NCBI RefSeq assembly: GCF_001570765.1
Contig: NZ_BCSH01000039.1
Coordinates: 1 to 64,000, forward strand
Length of the DNA: 64,000 bases
Direction: 5' to 3'
Source of the DNA: Nocardiopsis listeri NBRC 13360
Lineage (GTDB): Bacteria; Actinomycetota; Actinomycetes; Streptosporangiales; Streptosporangiaceae
The position numbers were made by a program, and so were the translations under genes. Below are positions 18,605-27,097 of this stretch, in pieces. Numbering within the stretch: the first letter of the stretch is position 1; the number at the start of each line of letters is the position of its first letter. Below the pieces are notes generated by a model. The model saw only the letters and a list, made by a program, of their open reading frames with translations. It searched no databases and was not told the origin of the DNA.

Positions 18605-20041
18605 GTGGACAAGGCACAGATCCTCATCGCCTCCAACAGAGGACCGGTCTCCTTCTCCACGACGGCCGAGGGCTCACTGGAGCACCGCAGGGGCGGCGGT
18701 GGACTGGTGTCGGGGATGAGTTCGGTGGCGACCGAGATCGACGCCCTGTGGGTGTGCGCGGGCCTGTCCGACACCGACCGGCGCGCCGCGGCCGAGGCCC
18801 CACAGGCCCGTCTGGACCGGGCGCACGACCTCGACGGCATGCGCGTCCACATGCTGGACATTCCGGAGGAGACCCTGACCGGTGCCTACACCGAAGTGGC
18901 CAACTCGATCCTGTGGTTCGTACAGCACATGTTGTACGACACCCCGAACAAGCCCTCCTTCGGCTCGGACTTCCGCAGGCGTTGGGAGGACTACTCCGCC
19001 TACAACAACGCCTTCGCCGAGGCCCTGGTGAGCGGGGCCGCGGACAACGCCCGCGTGGCCGTGCAGGACTACCACCTGGCCCTGGTGCCGCGTATTCTGC
19101 GGACCCGCCGCCCCGACCTGCGGATCGCGCACTTCTCGCACACCCCTTGGGCTCCCCCGGAGTACTTCCGGATGCTGCCGACCCATGTGGCCCGGGAACT
19201 GCTGGAGGGCATGCTCGGCGCCGATCGGCTCGGTTTCCACAGCCCTCGATGGGCCGAGGCCTTCCTACGTTGCTGCGCCGAGATCCTGCGCGCCGACGTC
19301 GATCTCGGGCAGCGCACGGTGGAGTACGGAGGCCGCGTGGTCGAGGTGGGTGTGCACGCCTTGGGCGCGGACGCCGAGGGGCTGCGGGAGAGCGCTTCGG
19401 AACCGGCCGTGGCCGAGCGCCGGCGGACACTGATCGACCTGGTCGGCGACACCAAGCTGATCGTTCGGGTGGACCGCACCGAGTTGTCCAAGAACATCGT
19501 GCGCGGTCTGGAGGCCTACAGGGAACTCCTGAGGGCGCACCCGGAGTGGCGTGGACGGGTCACCCACCTGGCGTTCGCCTACCCCAGTCGGGGCGACGTG
19601 CCCGAGTACCGGACCTACACCGATTCGGTGCTGCGGACGGCCAAGGAGATCAACGAGGAGTTCGCCACTCCCGAGTGGACGCCGGTGGTGCTGGAGGTCA
19701 ACGACGACTACCCGCGGTCGCTGGCCTCGTTCCAGATCGCGGACGTGCTACTGGTCAATCCGATCCGGGACGGAATGAACCTGGTCGCCAAGGAGGGCCC
19801 GGTGCTCTCCGAGCGCGACTCCGTCCTGGTGCTGTCCCGAGAGGCGGGCGCGGCCGACGAGTTGGGCGAGGACGCACTGCTGGTCAACCCCTATGACACG
19901 GTGGAGACCGCGGAGGCGCTGCACGAGGCGTTGACGATGCCGGAGGCGGAGCGGAGCAAGCGTCGGGAGCGACTGGCGGAGGCGGCGGTGGCGTCGCCGC
20001 CTCGGCGCTGGTTCCAGGACCAGATCCGTTCCCTGGGCTGA
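18605..20041 (+). CDS. otsA: Alpha,alpha-trehalose-phosphate synthase (UDP-forming), OtsA
   Basis: 478 residues, GT20 fold. LIASNRGPVSF and GGGGLVSGM at the N-terminus form the sugar-nucleotide and glucose-6-phosphate pocket; VQDYHLALVPRILR, FSHTPWAPPEYFR, RVDRTELSKNI and NPIRDGMNLVAKE follow in the expected order. It makes trehalose-6-phosphate from a nucleotide glucose and glucose-6-phosphate in the cytoplasm. GTG start at 18605 with GAGAGGA about 8 nt upstream. The matching phosphatase gene otsB is 3.8 kb to the right in the same direction. Confidence 0.95.
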   Translation: MDKAQILIASNRGPVSFSTTAEGSLEHRRGGGGLVSGMSSVATEIDALWVCAGLSDTDRRAAAEAPQARLDRAHDLDGMRVHMLDIPEETLTGAYTEVANSILWFVQHMLYDTPNKPSFGSDFRRRWEDYSAYNNAFAEALVSGAADNARVAVQDYHLALVPRILRTRRPDLRIAHFSHTPWAPPEYFRMLPTHVARELLEGMLGADRLGFHSPRWAEAFLRCCAEILRADVDLGQRTVEYGGRVVEVGVHALGADAEGLRESASEPAVAERRRTLIDLVGDTKLIVRVDRTELSKNIVRGLEAYRELLRAHPEWRGRVTHLAFAYPSRGDVPEYRTYTDSVLRTAKEINEEFATPEWTPVVLEVNDDYPRSLASFQIADVLLVNPIRDGMNLVAKEGPVLSERDSVLVLSREAGAADELGEDALLVNPYDTVETAEALHEALTMPEAERSKRRERLAEAAVASPPRRWFQDQIRSLG

Positions 20042-20053
20042 GCGGCGCCGAGG

Positions 20054-20650
20054 TCAGTTCGGACTCCGGGACGCCTTCCAGGCCTCGGCCTCGGCCATGA
20101 GTTCGGTGATGATCTCCGTCTTGGCGCCGGTGTAGTCCTGGAGACGTTCCCATTCGCGCTCGCCCAATTCGCGCTTGACGGCGGCGTAGCGTTCGCGCGC
20201 GCCGGCGTCGGCGATCAGGTGGTCGCGGAACAGGCTCATGCGTTCGAGCGCCGGGCACCCCCTCGTACCGACGTAGAGGCTCACGTTGACGCGTGAGCCC
20301 TTGAGGAGTCGGTGGTCGTGCTCGCCCTCGAAGCGGGCGAGGACGCCGTATCCGATCTCCTCCAGTTCCGGCAGGTAGGCGGGCTCGTCCGTGGGGTCGG
20401 CCACTCCCAGACGGATGTCGATGCAGGCCTTGGCGTCCAGGCCGGGCACGGCGGTGGACCCGACGTGCTCGATCGCCAGGACACGATCGCCGAGGACCTG
20501 ACGGATGCGGTCGGCCTCCCGTTGGAACAGGTAGGGCCACTTGGGGTCGTAGGGGACGACGTTGACCCGCCCGTTGACCAGGTTGTGGTTGTGCGGATCG
20601 GTCCGGGTGGCGCCGCGCGAGGGCAGGGACGGGGATTCCAGGGAGGACAT
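20054..20650 (-). CDS. GrpB-family nucleotidyltransferase-like protein
   Basis: 198 residues. VVPYDPKWPYLFQREADRIR, VLAIEHVGSTAVPGLDAKACIDIRLGV and FRDHLIADAGARERYAAVKREL are the hallmarks of the GrpB/UPF0157 family, which has a nucleotidyltransferase fold with the GST(A/S)VPG motif. Enzyme activity is not well defined; some members are linked to dephospho-CoA kinase. It converges on otsA with a 12-bp gap. ATG at 20650. Confidence 0.88.
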   Translation of the reverse strand: MSSLESPSLPSRGATRTDPHNHNLVNGRVNVVPYDPKWPYLFQREADRIRQVLGDRVLAIEHVGSTAVPGLDAKACIDIRLGVADPTDEPAYLPELEEIGYGVLARFEGEHDHRLLKGSRVNVSLYVGTRGCPALERMSLFRDHLIADAGARERYAAVKRELGEREWERLQDYTGAKTEIITELMAEAEAWKASRSPN

Positions 20651-20885
20651 TTTCAAAGCCTTGCCGTCCGCGCTGTGGGAGTCAAGGGCCTTCGCGTGGC
20701 TTACATATGCACGCGCATTTACGACGTGACCATGTGTCGACCTGCGGTGACGTTCGGCGATGGCGCTTTCCGTCGGTTTTTCCCTGGTACCGGGAACCGA
20801 CTTTAACCACACCCATCGAAGGCACTCGGACGGTCACCCGAAAGTCCTGGATGCGACGTCGAACGACCCCGGGCGACCACTCGTC

Positions 20886-21664
20886 TCATTCGGGAACGGA
20901 GACCAGCAGGATGAGGGAACCCTCCAGTTCCGGAGTCGACCGAAGGTGGCCGTGGTCTCGATCCCATGTGCCATCGTCCAGGGCGCGGGACAGGTCCGCG
21001 TGGAAGCGTTCGTGGACCTCCTCCGAGACGAAGCTCCACGCCGAGCAGGCCTGTCGGGCCGTGGAATCCAGCAGCGTCTCCGGCCGCCCGTAGTAGGCCT
21101 CGTTGAAACCGTCCGAGCAGTCGAAGGGGATCGGTACCCGGGTGACCGTGGTGCGTCCGCCCAGCCCCCCCCGGCCAGGTCGGACGTGGTCGGGTAGCGC
21201 CGCGCCTCGGTGTCCAGGACCTGCGGGGCGTATTCGTACAGCCAGAAACGGCGCACCAGGTCCGGGTCGCAGGTGAGCACCGCGACCGGCCCATCGGTGA
21301 CCCGTCGCAACTCGGCCAGTCCGGCCGGGAGATCCGACCACTGGTGGACGCTGAACGTGGTCATGGCGGCTTCGAAGGAACCGTCGGGGAAGGGCAGGGA
21401 CTCGGCGGTGGCGTTCACCGCTTCTGGGAGGTCGGCGGGCCTGCGGGCCCGCATGCTGGACGAGGGTTCCACCGGGGTGACCTTCCGGTCCGCCGGCTCG
21501 TAGGAACCCGCCCCGGCCCCGACGTTGAGCACGGTGCGCGCGTCGCCCAAGGCCGCGTGTACGAAGGAGGCGATCCGGGGGTCGGGCCGACGGTGGTCGG
21601 TGTAGGTCCTGGCGATCACGCCGTAGTCGGCGTCACCCGCGCTTCCGTCGGCCTTACGCGCCAT
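20886..21664 (-). pseudogene. Class I methyltransferase broken by a frameshift in a C8/G8 run
   Basis: From ATG 21664 the frame gives a good methyltransferase N-terminus: TVLNVGAGAGSYEPADRKVTPVEPSSSM, LPFPDGSFEAAMTTFSVHQW and LAELRRVTDGPVAVLTCDP. After TTSDLAGG, at a run of eight C on the + strand (21165-21172), the frame turns to Arg-rich nonsense. The neighbouring frame instead continues sensibly with VTRVPIPFDCSDGFNEAYYG, ERFHADLSRALDDGTWDRDH and ends at 20886. Nine or six bases in the run would restore one ~260-residue protein. Either a genuine mutation, a phase-variable tract or a homopolymer sequencing error. Confidence 0.82.
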
Positions 21665-21858
21665 GCGGCTTCTCCCGTCGTGGAAGGGGTGGGGGTCGAC
21701 GCCACTCTAGACCGTGTCCCCTTCCCGCCCCCAGGGGTTTTCCACAGGCTCCGAATCGCCCCTGTTCCAGGGTCCGCATGGCGCCGTAACCTCGTATTCG
21801 AGGGACTCTGGGCCCCGTCCACCTCGTGCTGCCCACGCCCCACTTCGAACACACGAAA

Positions 21859-21887
21859 GGGGGCGCTCCCCACCCGGGAACGCCCCC
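21859..21887. terminator. Inverted repeat, possible terminator
   Basis: GGGGGCG (21859-21865) and CGCCCCC (21881-21887) flank 15 nt. It lies between the start of the broken methyltransferase and the 3' end of the subtilisin-like gene, both leftward, so it could end the latter's transcript. Confidence 0.45.
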
Positions 21888-21901
21888 GCACCACACGTCA
21901 T

Positions 21902-21965
21902 CGACCTTCTCGACCAGTGACCTTCTGGACCAGCGGCCTTCTCGACCAGTGACCTTCTCGACTAC
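21902..21965. repeat. Four tandem 16-bp repeats
   Basis: Four adjacent 16-bp units (21902, 21918, 21934, 21950) with consensus TGACCTTCTCGACCAG; units differ at 2-4 positions. The array runs into the stop codon of the subtilisin-like gene, and its last unit overlaps the final codons. Confidence 0.8.
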
Positions 21966-23128
21966 TTGACCTTGCGTCGGCGGCCGCCCTTCCTGCGCCG
22001 GGACGGGCGTTCCTCGGCCTTGGCCTGCTCGGCCCGGGCCGCCGCCAACTCCGCGTCCTCGGCCTCCCGCTCGGCCTTCACCCCGTACGGGTCGGCACTG
22101 CTGCGACGCACCCACAGCACCAGCACGAGCACGACGATCACGAACACCACACCGACCAGGGCGAACCAGATCCACACCGGGACACCCTCGTCCTCCTCCT
22201 GGACCAGGTTCTCGTCGATGAGGGGGACACCCTCGGCCGTACCGGACGCCTGGGCCACCGCATCGCCCACCTGCAACGACGGCAGGCCGTCGGGACCCGG
22301 CTGAGCCCCATCGACCAGGGCTTCGCGCACCTGGGCCGGGCTCAGTTGCGGGTACTCGGCGGACAGCAGCGCGGCCGCTCCGGCGACGACGGCGGCCGCG
22401 TAGGGCGTCCCGGTCACGTCGGCCTGGCGCAGCTCCTGGCCGGCGGTCCGTAGTTCGGCGCCGGGCGCCACGAGGTCGATCTCGGAGGCGTCGGGCGAGT
22501 TCGGGACGAGCGCGCCGTCCTCGTCCACCCCCGCCACCGTCAGGACGTTCTCGTCCGTGTCCCCACCCGCGGGCCCCACCACCAGGGCGCCCCCACTGGC
22601 GGCGGCCGCGATGGCCTCGGTCAGGTCCTCGTCGCCGCCGACCTCATCGGGCAGCAGGACGACCTGAACGTCCTCGTCCACGGCGTGACGAATGGCACCG
22701 GCCAGGTCGTCCTCGGTGGGCAGCACCAGGACGTTCGCTTCGGGAGCGACCCCCAGTACACCACCGTCGGCGTCCATGCCGTGGCCGTGCGCCGCCACCA
22801 GGCCGGCCGCCGCGGTCCCCTGCTCGTCGTCGGCCCCGTTGGAACCGAATCCGTCGTCGATCTCCACGTTGTCGCGCAGGTCGGGGTGTTCCTCATCGAC
22901 CGACACCCCGGGCAACGCCACGGTGATGCCCTGCCCCTGGGTCTCCTCCCAAACGTCCTGTGCCCCGATGGACGTCAAGGCCCACTGGTCGGGACGGAAG
23001 TCGGGGATCTCCGAGGAGGCGGCGGGCGCCGCCGTCAACCCCAGTACGACCAAGGACGCGCAGGTCCCGGCCGTGGCGCCCAACAGATGGCGCGAATGTG
23101 TCCTGCTACGGCTGTTGCCCCCGAGCAC
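21962..23128 (-). CDS. Subtilisin-fold (S8/mycosin-like) membrane protein without catalytic residues
   Basis: 388 residues from GTG 23128, which has AGGGAG 6 nt upstream. A signal sequence (LLGATAGTCASLVVLGLTAAPAASS) is followed by an S8-like domain, a Glu-rich linker, a transmembrane helix (VPVWIWFALVGVVFVIVVLV) and a basic tail, the layout of type VII mycosins. By alignment, catalytic Asp is Gly74 (VALPGVSVDEEHPDL), His is Gln103 (EQGTAAAGLVAA), the oxyanion Asn is Gly (VVGPAGGDT) and Ser is Pro242 (TGTPYAAAVVAG). So it is almost certainly proteolytically dead though the fold is kept. No type VII secretion genes are nearby. Confidence 0.85.
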   Translation of the reverse strand: MLGGNSRSRTHSRHLLGATAGTCASLVVLGLTAAPAASSEIPDFRPDQWALTSIGAQDVWEETQGQGITVALPGVSVDEEHPDLRDNVEIDDGFGSNGADDEQGTAAAGLVAAHGHGMDADGGVLGVAPEANVLVLPTEDDLAGAIRHAVDEDVQVVLLPDEVGGDEDLTEAIAAAASGGALVVGPAGGDTDENVLTVAGVDEDGALVPNSPDASEIDLVAPGAELRTAGQELRQADVTGTPYAAAVVAGAAALLSAEYPQLSPAQVREALVDGAQPGPDGLPSLQVGDAVAQASGTAEGVPLIDENLVQEEDEGVPVWIWFALVGVVFVIVVLVLVLWVRRSSADPYGVKAEREAEDAELAAARAEQAKAEERPSRRRKGGRRRKVK

Positions 23129-23358
23129 GTCAGGCTCCCTCGAACGTTGCGGTCGGCGTTCTGCCGGGCCCTCCCCGGACCCTCGCGATTCTGTCACGGG
23201 CACAGGTGCCAGGCTTGGACAAGTGACCACCCGGGTAGGGAAGGCAACTGTGGCCCTGGTGCCACTCCTGAGTTTTCCGCTCCTCATCCGGCATGTCGAG
23301 TCGCTAGCATGAGACGCGCCGATCCGGACAAACCAATTACCCGTCCAGGGGGTGTCCC

Positions 23359-23643
23359 ATGCCGAATATCGGTCCGTCCAAGGGCGGTCAGTCGGCCCTC
23401 GCCGAACGCGAACAGCGCATCCTCGCCTTCGAACGCCAGTGGTGGAAGTTCGAGGGCTCCAAGGAACAGGCGATCCGCGATGAGTTCGGGTTCTCCGCGA
23501 CCCGGTACTACCAACTGCTCAACGGTCTGGTCGAGCGCCCGGAAGCGCTCGCCTTCGACCCCATGACCGTCAAGCGTCTGCGCCGTCTGCGCGCCGACCG
23601 TCGACGACAACGCAACGCCCGCCGCCTCGGCATTCAGATCTGA
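23359..23643 (+). CDS. DUF3263 domain protein
   Basis: 94 residues matching actinobacterial DUF3263: REQRILAFERQWWKFEGSKE, AIRDEFGFSATRYYQLLN and a basic C-terminus RLRRLRADRRRQRNARR. The central helix-turn-helix-like segment (KEQAIRDEFGFSATRYYQLL) suggests nucleic-acid binding, but no function is established. Starts at ATG 23359. Lies between the pseudo-subtilase and otsB. Confidence 0.85.
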   Translation: MPNIGPSKGGQSALAEREQRILAFERQWWKFEGSKEQAIRDEFGFSATRYYQLLNGLVERPEALAFDPMTVKRLRRLRADRRRQRNARRLGIQI

Positions 23644-23817
23644 CCCACCGGTTCCCGGTTCCACCGACATCCGGCCACCGGTCCGGCACGTGCGCCAGGG
23701 ACGATCCCCGCATCCGCGCGAAGCCGAACTTGCGCGCCCTCCCCTCGGCGGAGACCACACGTCCACGCCAAGGCCCGCGCCGCGCGGCCCATCGACGACT
23801 ACGACGAGGTCTTCCGC

Positions 23818-24663
23818 ATGTCCCCAACCGAGCCCGGTACCCCGCCCGCACCCGGCAGCGAGGCCGGACGCGCCGGCCTGCGGGCGCTGCTCGACGAGCC
23901 CTCCACCGCGCTGACCGGCTTCGACTTCGACGGCACACTCGCGCCCATCGTCGCCGACCCCCGCGCCTCCACACCCCAACCCGGGGTCGTGGAGGCACTG
24001 GCCGCGCTGGCCGCACTGGTCGGAACCGTCGCGGTGATCACCGGCCGCCCCGCCGCCACCGCGGTGCGTCTGGGCGGTCTGGACCGGGTGCCCGACATCG
24101 TCGTCCTCGGCCATTACGGGGCCGAACGCTGGGCGGACGGCCGTGTGGTCGCCGCGGATCCGCCGCCGGGGGTGGCCCTGGTTCGCGCCGAACTCCCCGC
24201 GCTGGTCGACGCATCCGGGGCTCCAGCGGGTACCTGGATCGAGGACAAGGGCCGTTCGCTGGCCGTGCACACCCGCCGCGCCGACGACCCCGACCGGGCG
24301 TTGGAAATGTTGTCCGGACCACTGGCCGACCTGGCCGAACGCGCCGACCTCAAACTGGAGCCCGGGAGGATGGTGATCGAGCTCCGTCCACAAGGTGTGG
24401 ACAAGGGCGCGGCCCTCACCTCGCTTGCGGAGGAAAAGGCCGCACGTTCGATCCTCTACGCCGGTGACGACCTCGGTGACCTGCCGGCCTTCGCGGCCGT
24501 CACGGCCCTGCGCGAACGCGGGACACCCGGGCTCACCGTTTGTTCGTCCTCCGACGAGGTCACGGCGGTGGCCGAGGCCGCCGACCTGACCGTCCCCGGA
24601 CCCGCCGGGCTCGCCGTGTTCCTTCGGGAGCTCACGGAGATGATTCGTGGGCCTGTGGCGTGA
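23818..24663 (+). CDS. otsB: Trehalose-phosphatase OtsB
   Basis: 281 residues, HAD superfamily. Motif I FDFDGTLAP with nucleophile D36 and acid/base D38; VAVITGRP motif II; WIEDKGRSLAVHTRRAD and LELRPQGVDKGAAL-type cap sequence (VIELRPQGVDKGAAL) and AGDDLGDLPAF (motif IV) complete the family signature. Removes phosphate from trehalose-6-phosphate made by OtsA. Its 3' end overlaps the convergent serine hydrolase gene by 32 bp. Confidence 0.95.
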   Translation: MSPTEPGTPPAPGSEAGRAGLRALLDEPSTALTGFDFDGTLAPIVADPRASTPQPGVVEALAALAALVGTVAVITGRPAATAVRLGGLDRVPDIVVLGHYGAERWADGRVVAADPPPGVALVRAELPALVDASGAPAGTWIEDKGRSLAVHTRRADDPDRALEMLSGPLADLAERADLKLEPGRMVIELRPQGVDKGAALTSLAEEKAARSILYAGDDLGDLPAFAAVTALRERGTPGLTVCSSSDEVTAVAEAADLTVPGPAGLAVFLRELTEMIRGPVA

Positions 24664-25669
24664 GCGCCGACCGGGCGGCGCCGCGCAGGTCCACCAGGCC
24701 GGTGCGGTCCCGCCCGTAGTGGACCGCGTTGGTGAGCACGCCCACGTACCGTCCACTCTCGGGGTGCATGAACAGGCTCGTCCCCGTGAACCCGTTGTGG
24801 TAGACCACCCCTTCCGGAGTGACCAACCAACCCAACCCGCGGGAGAGCCGCCCTCCGGCGTCCACCTGCGGGGTCCAGCTCTCCCGCACGTACGAACCGG
24901 GGATCGCCCCCTCCGCCCCGATCTCGTGCAGGCGCAGCATCTCCCGGGCGAAGGCTCCCAGGTCGATGGCGGTGGTGAACGCCCCGGCGTGCCCGGCCAC
25001 ACCACCCATCAGCGCCGCGGCCTCGTCGTGCACCACGCCCCAGGTGGGAGCGGTTCCGACGAGTCGACGCTCGGTGGGGGCCACACCGGGCGAGCGTGGC
25101 AGCGGACCGAAGGTGGTCGAGCGCATGCCCAATCCGGCCCAGAGGTCGGCGGCCAATCGGTCCAGACCCTTGCCGTACAGGCGCTCCAGCAGCAACCCCA
25201 ACAGGATGAATCCGCGGTCGACGTAGAGGTAGCCGGGGTCCTCCAAAGGATCGGACAGGATGGCCTCGGCCAGGTCCTGGTCGGTGCCCACGTACCGTTC
25301 CAACCAGGTCACCTGGTTGAGTCTGCTGGTGTGCGTGAGGATCTGCCTGGTGGTCACCCAGGCCCCGGGGAGGTCCTCCCCGTCGAAGTATTCGGACATC
25401 GGAGCGTTGAGGTCCAAAATCCCCTCGGCGATCGCTCTACCGACCAGCGGCCAGGTCGCCATCACCTTCGTCAAACTCGCGACGTCGTAGGAAACGTCCG
25501 GCGCGGTGTCGTGTTCGTCGTCGATCCGACCGACCGCGACGAACTCCCACATGCCACCGGTACCGACCACCGCGGCCCCACCGGGTAGCCAGTCGGCGTC
25601 CACCATCACCTTCAGGACCCCACGGATCCGCGCCCCCGTCTCCGTGAGCCAGTCACCATCGTGCACCAC
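24632..25669 (-). CDS. Beta-lactamase-fold serine hydrolase
   Basis: 345 residues. SxxK motif S65-L-T-K68 (YDVASLTKVMAT), a second-site Tyr in DPGYLYVDRGF (YxN changed to YVD) and a third motif HNGFTGTS replacing KTG. This is the class C beta-lactamase/esterase/D-aminopeptidase group (DUF/COG1680-like). TRQILTHTSRLNQ is a typical family stretch. No signal peptide is evident, which argues against a secreted beta-lactamase. GTG at 25669 with GGGGGAGG upstream. Substrate unknown. Confidence 0.86.
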   Translation of the reverse strand: MVHDGDWLTETGARIRGVLKVMVDADWLPGGAAVVGTGGMWEFVAVGRIDDEHDTAPDVSYDVASLTKVMATWPLVGRAIAEGILDLNAPMSEYFDGEDLPGAWVTTRQILTHTSRLNQVTWLERYVGTDQDLAEAILSDPLEDPGYLYVDRGFILLGLLLERLYGKGLDRLAADLWAGLGMRSTTFGPLPRSPGVAPTERRLVGTAPTWGVVHDEAAALMGGVAGHAGAFTTAIDLGAFAREMLRLHEIGAEGAIPGSYVRESWTPQVDAGGRLSRGLGWLVTPEGVVYHNGFTGTSLFMHPESGRYVGVLTNAVHYGRDRTGLVDLRGAARSALTPQAHESSP

Positions 25670-25840
25670 ACGCCTCCCCCCGAGCGGTCTTCCCCCACTC
25701 TCGGCGGATACCCCGTTCGATCCGGCTTGTCACACCAGTGTCGTCAACGAACAGTACGAAACCCTCGCAGGTGGAGGCCGTAATCGAGGTGGTCGGGCGT
25801 GGCGAAGTAGGCTGGCGGTCAGGAGTTTTCGAGGAGGACG

Positions 25841-27001
25841 ATGAGCAGCCAGACCCCCGTTCCCGCCGGTTTCGTCGGCGTGTCCGGAAACATGGGGATC
25901 AAGGACCCCGACGACGATTTCTTCGCCGTCGTCTCCCAAGCGCCGGCGGTGGTGTCCGCCGTGTTCACCAGGTCCCGGTTCGCCGGGCCGAGTGTGCGCC
26001 TGAGCCGGGAGGCGGCCTCGAACGGCCGTGCCCGCGGAGTCGCCGTGATAGCCCGCAACGCCAACGTGGCCACCGGACGGATCGGCGCTCGGGACGCGCG
26101 CGAGGTACAGGACCGGGTGGCCCGAGCCGCCGGCGTCGCCCCCGAGGAACTCCTGATCGCCTCCACCGGGGTCATCGGACGCCCCTACCCGATGGAACGG
26201 GTCCGTTCCTACCTGGACGGGCTGCCGGCCGAGTTCCCACCGGCCGACCTGGATCGCGCCGCGTCGGCGATGATGACCACCGACACCCACCCCAAGATCG
26301 TCAGCGCCAAGGTGGGCGGGGCGACCCTCACCGGCATGGCCAAGGGTGTGGGCATGATCGAGCCGAACATGGCGACCATGCTGGCCTGGTTCTTCACCGA
26401 CGCCGAGCTGGAGCAACCGGTTCTGGACGAGGTGTTCCGCCGGGTGGTGGACCGCACCTTCAACGCGCTCAGCATCGACACCGACACCTCCACGAGCGAC
26501 TCCGCCGCGATCATCGCCAACGGCGTGGCCGGCCCGGTGGACGTCGCCGAGTTCGAGGAGGCCCTGTACGAGGCGGCGTTGAGGCTGGTCCGGATGATCG
26601 CCTCCGACGGCGAGGGCGCGGGCAAGCTCATCGAGGTACGGGTCACCGGGGCCCGCGATGACGCCCAGGCCAAGCGCGTGGGCAAGGCCGTGGTGAACTC
26701 TCCGCTGGTCAAGACCGCCGTGCACGGGGCCGACCCCAACTGGGGCCGGGTCGCGATGGCCGTGGGCAAGTGCTCGGACGAGACCGACGTGCTGCCGGAG
26801 AACGTGCGCATCGTCTTCGGTGACGTGGAGACCTTCCCCGCCGAGGCCACCGAGGAGACCCTGGAGCGCGCCGCCCGACACATGAAGGGCGAGGAGGTGC
26901 TGATCGGTGTGGACCTGGGCATCTCCGACGGTGACTTCACCGTCTACGGCTGTGACCTGACCGAGGGCTACATCCGGATCAACGCCGACTACACGACCTG
27001 A
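25841..27001 (+). CDS. argJ: ArgJ-family ornithine acetyltransferase / N-acetylglutamate synthase
   Basis: 386 residues. The protein self-cleaves before a conserved Thr to give alpha and beta chains; that Thr is T179 in EPNMATMLAW, preceded by GMAKGVGMIEPN. STGVIGRPYPMERV, TTDTHPK and NPNWGRV-like DPNWGRVAMAVG are family landmarks. It transfers acetyl from N-acetylornithine to glutamate in arginine synthesis. No other arg genes are nearby, so it may be a second copy or belong to a secondary pathway (orf6/OAT2-like enzymes of clavulanate clusters share the fold). GAGGAGG precedes ATG 25841. Confidence 0.88.
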   Translation: MSSQTPVPAGFVGVSGNMGIKDPDDDFFAVVSQAPAVVSAVFTRSRFAGPSVRLSREAASNGRARGVAVIARNANVATGRIGARDAREVQDRVARAAGVAPEELLIASTGVIGRPYPMERVRSYLDGLPAEFPPADLDRAASAMMTTDTHPKIVSAKVGGATLTGMAKGVGMIEPNMATMLAWFFTDAELEQPVLDEVFRRVVDRTFNALSIDTDTSTSDSAAIIANGVAGPVDVAEFEEALYEAALRLVRMIASDGEGAGKLIEVRVTGARDDAQAKRVGKAVVNSPLVKTAVHGADPNWGRVAMAVGKCSDETDVLPENVRIVFGDVETFPAEATEETLERAARHMKGEEVLIGVDLGISDGDFTVYGCDLTEGYIRINADYTT

Positions 27002-27023
27002 GTCGCACGGCGCGTTCGACGAC

Positions 27024-27057
27024 GTGGCCCCGAAGGAGCGGATTCCTCCGGGGCCAC
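27024..27057. terminator. Hairpin between convergent argJ and MFS genes
   Basis: GTGGCCCCGAAGGA (27024-27037) pairs with TCCTCCGGGGCCAC (27044-27057), one mismatch, 6-nt loop. It sits just after the argJ stop and before the end of the leftward MFS gene. Confidence 0.7.
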
Positions 27058-27097
27058 GGTACTTCGGGGGCGCGCCGCTCTGGGGGCCGCGCCGCGG

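Noticed and set aside
21902-21965. CRISPR array
   Set aside because: Units are adjacent 16-bp imperfect repeats without spacers and no cas genes are present.
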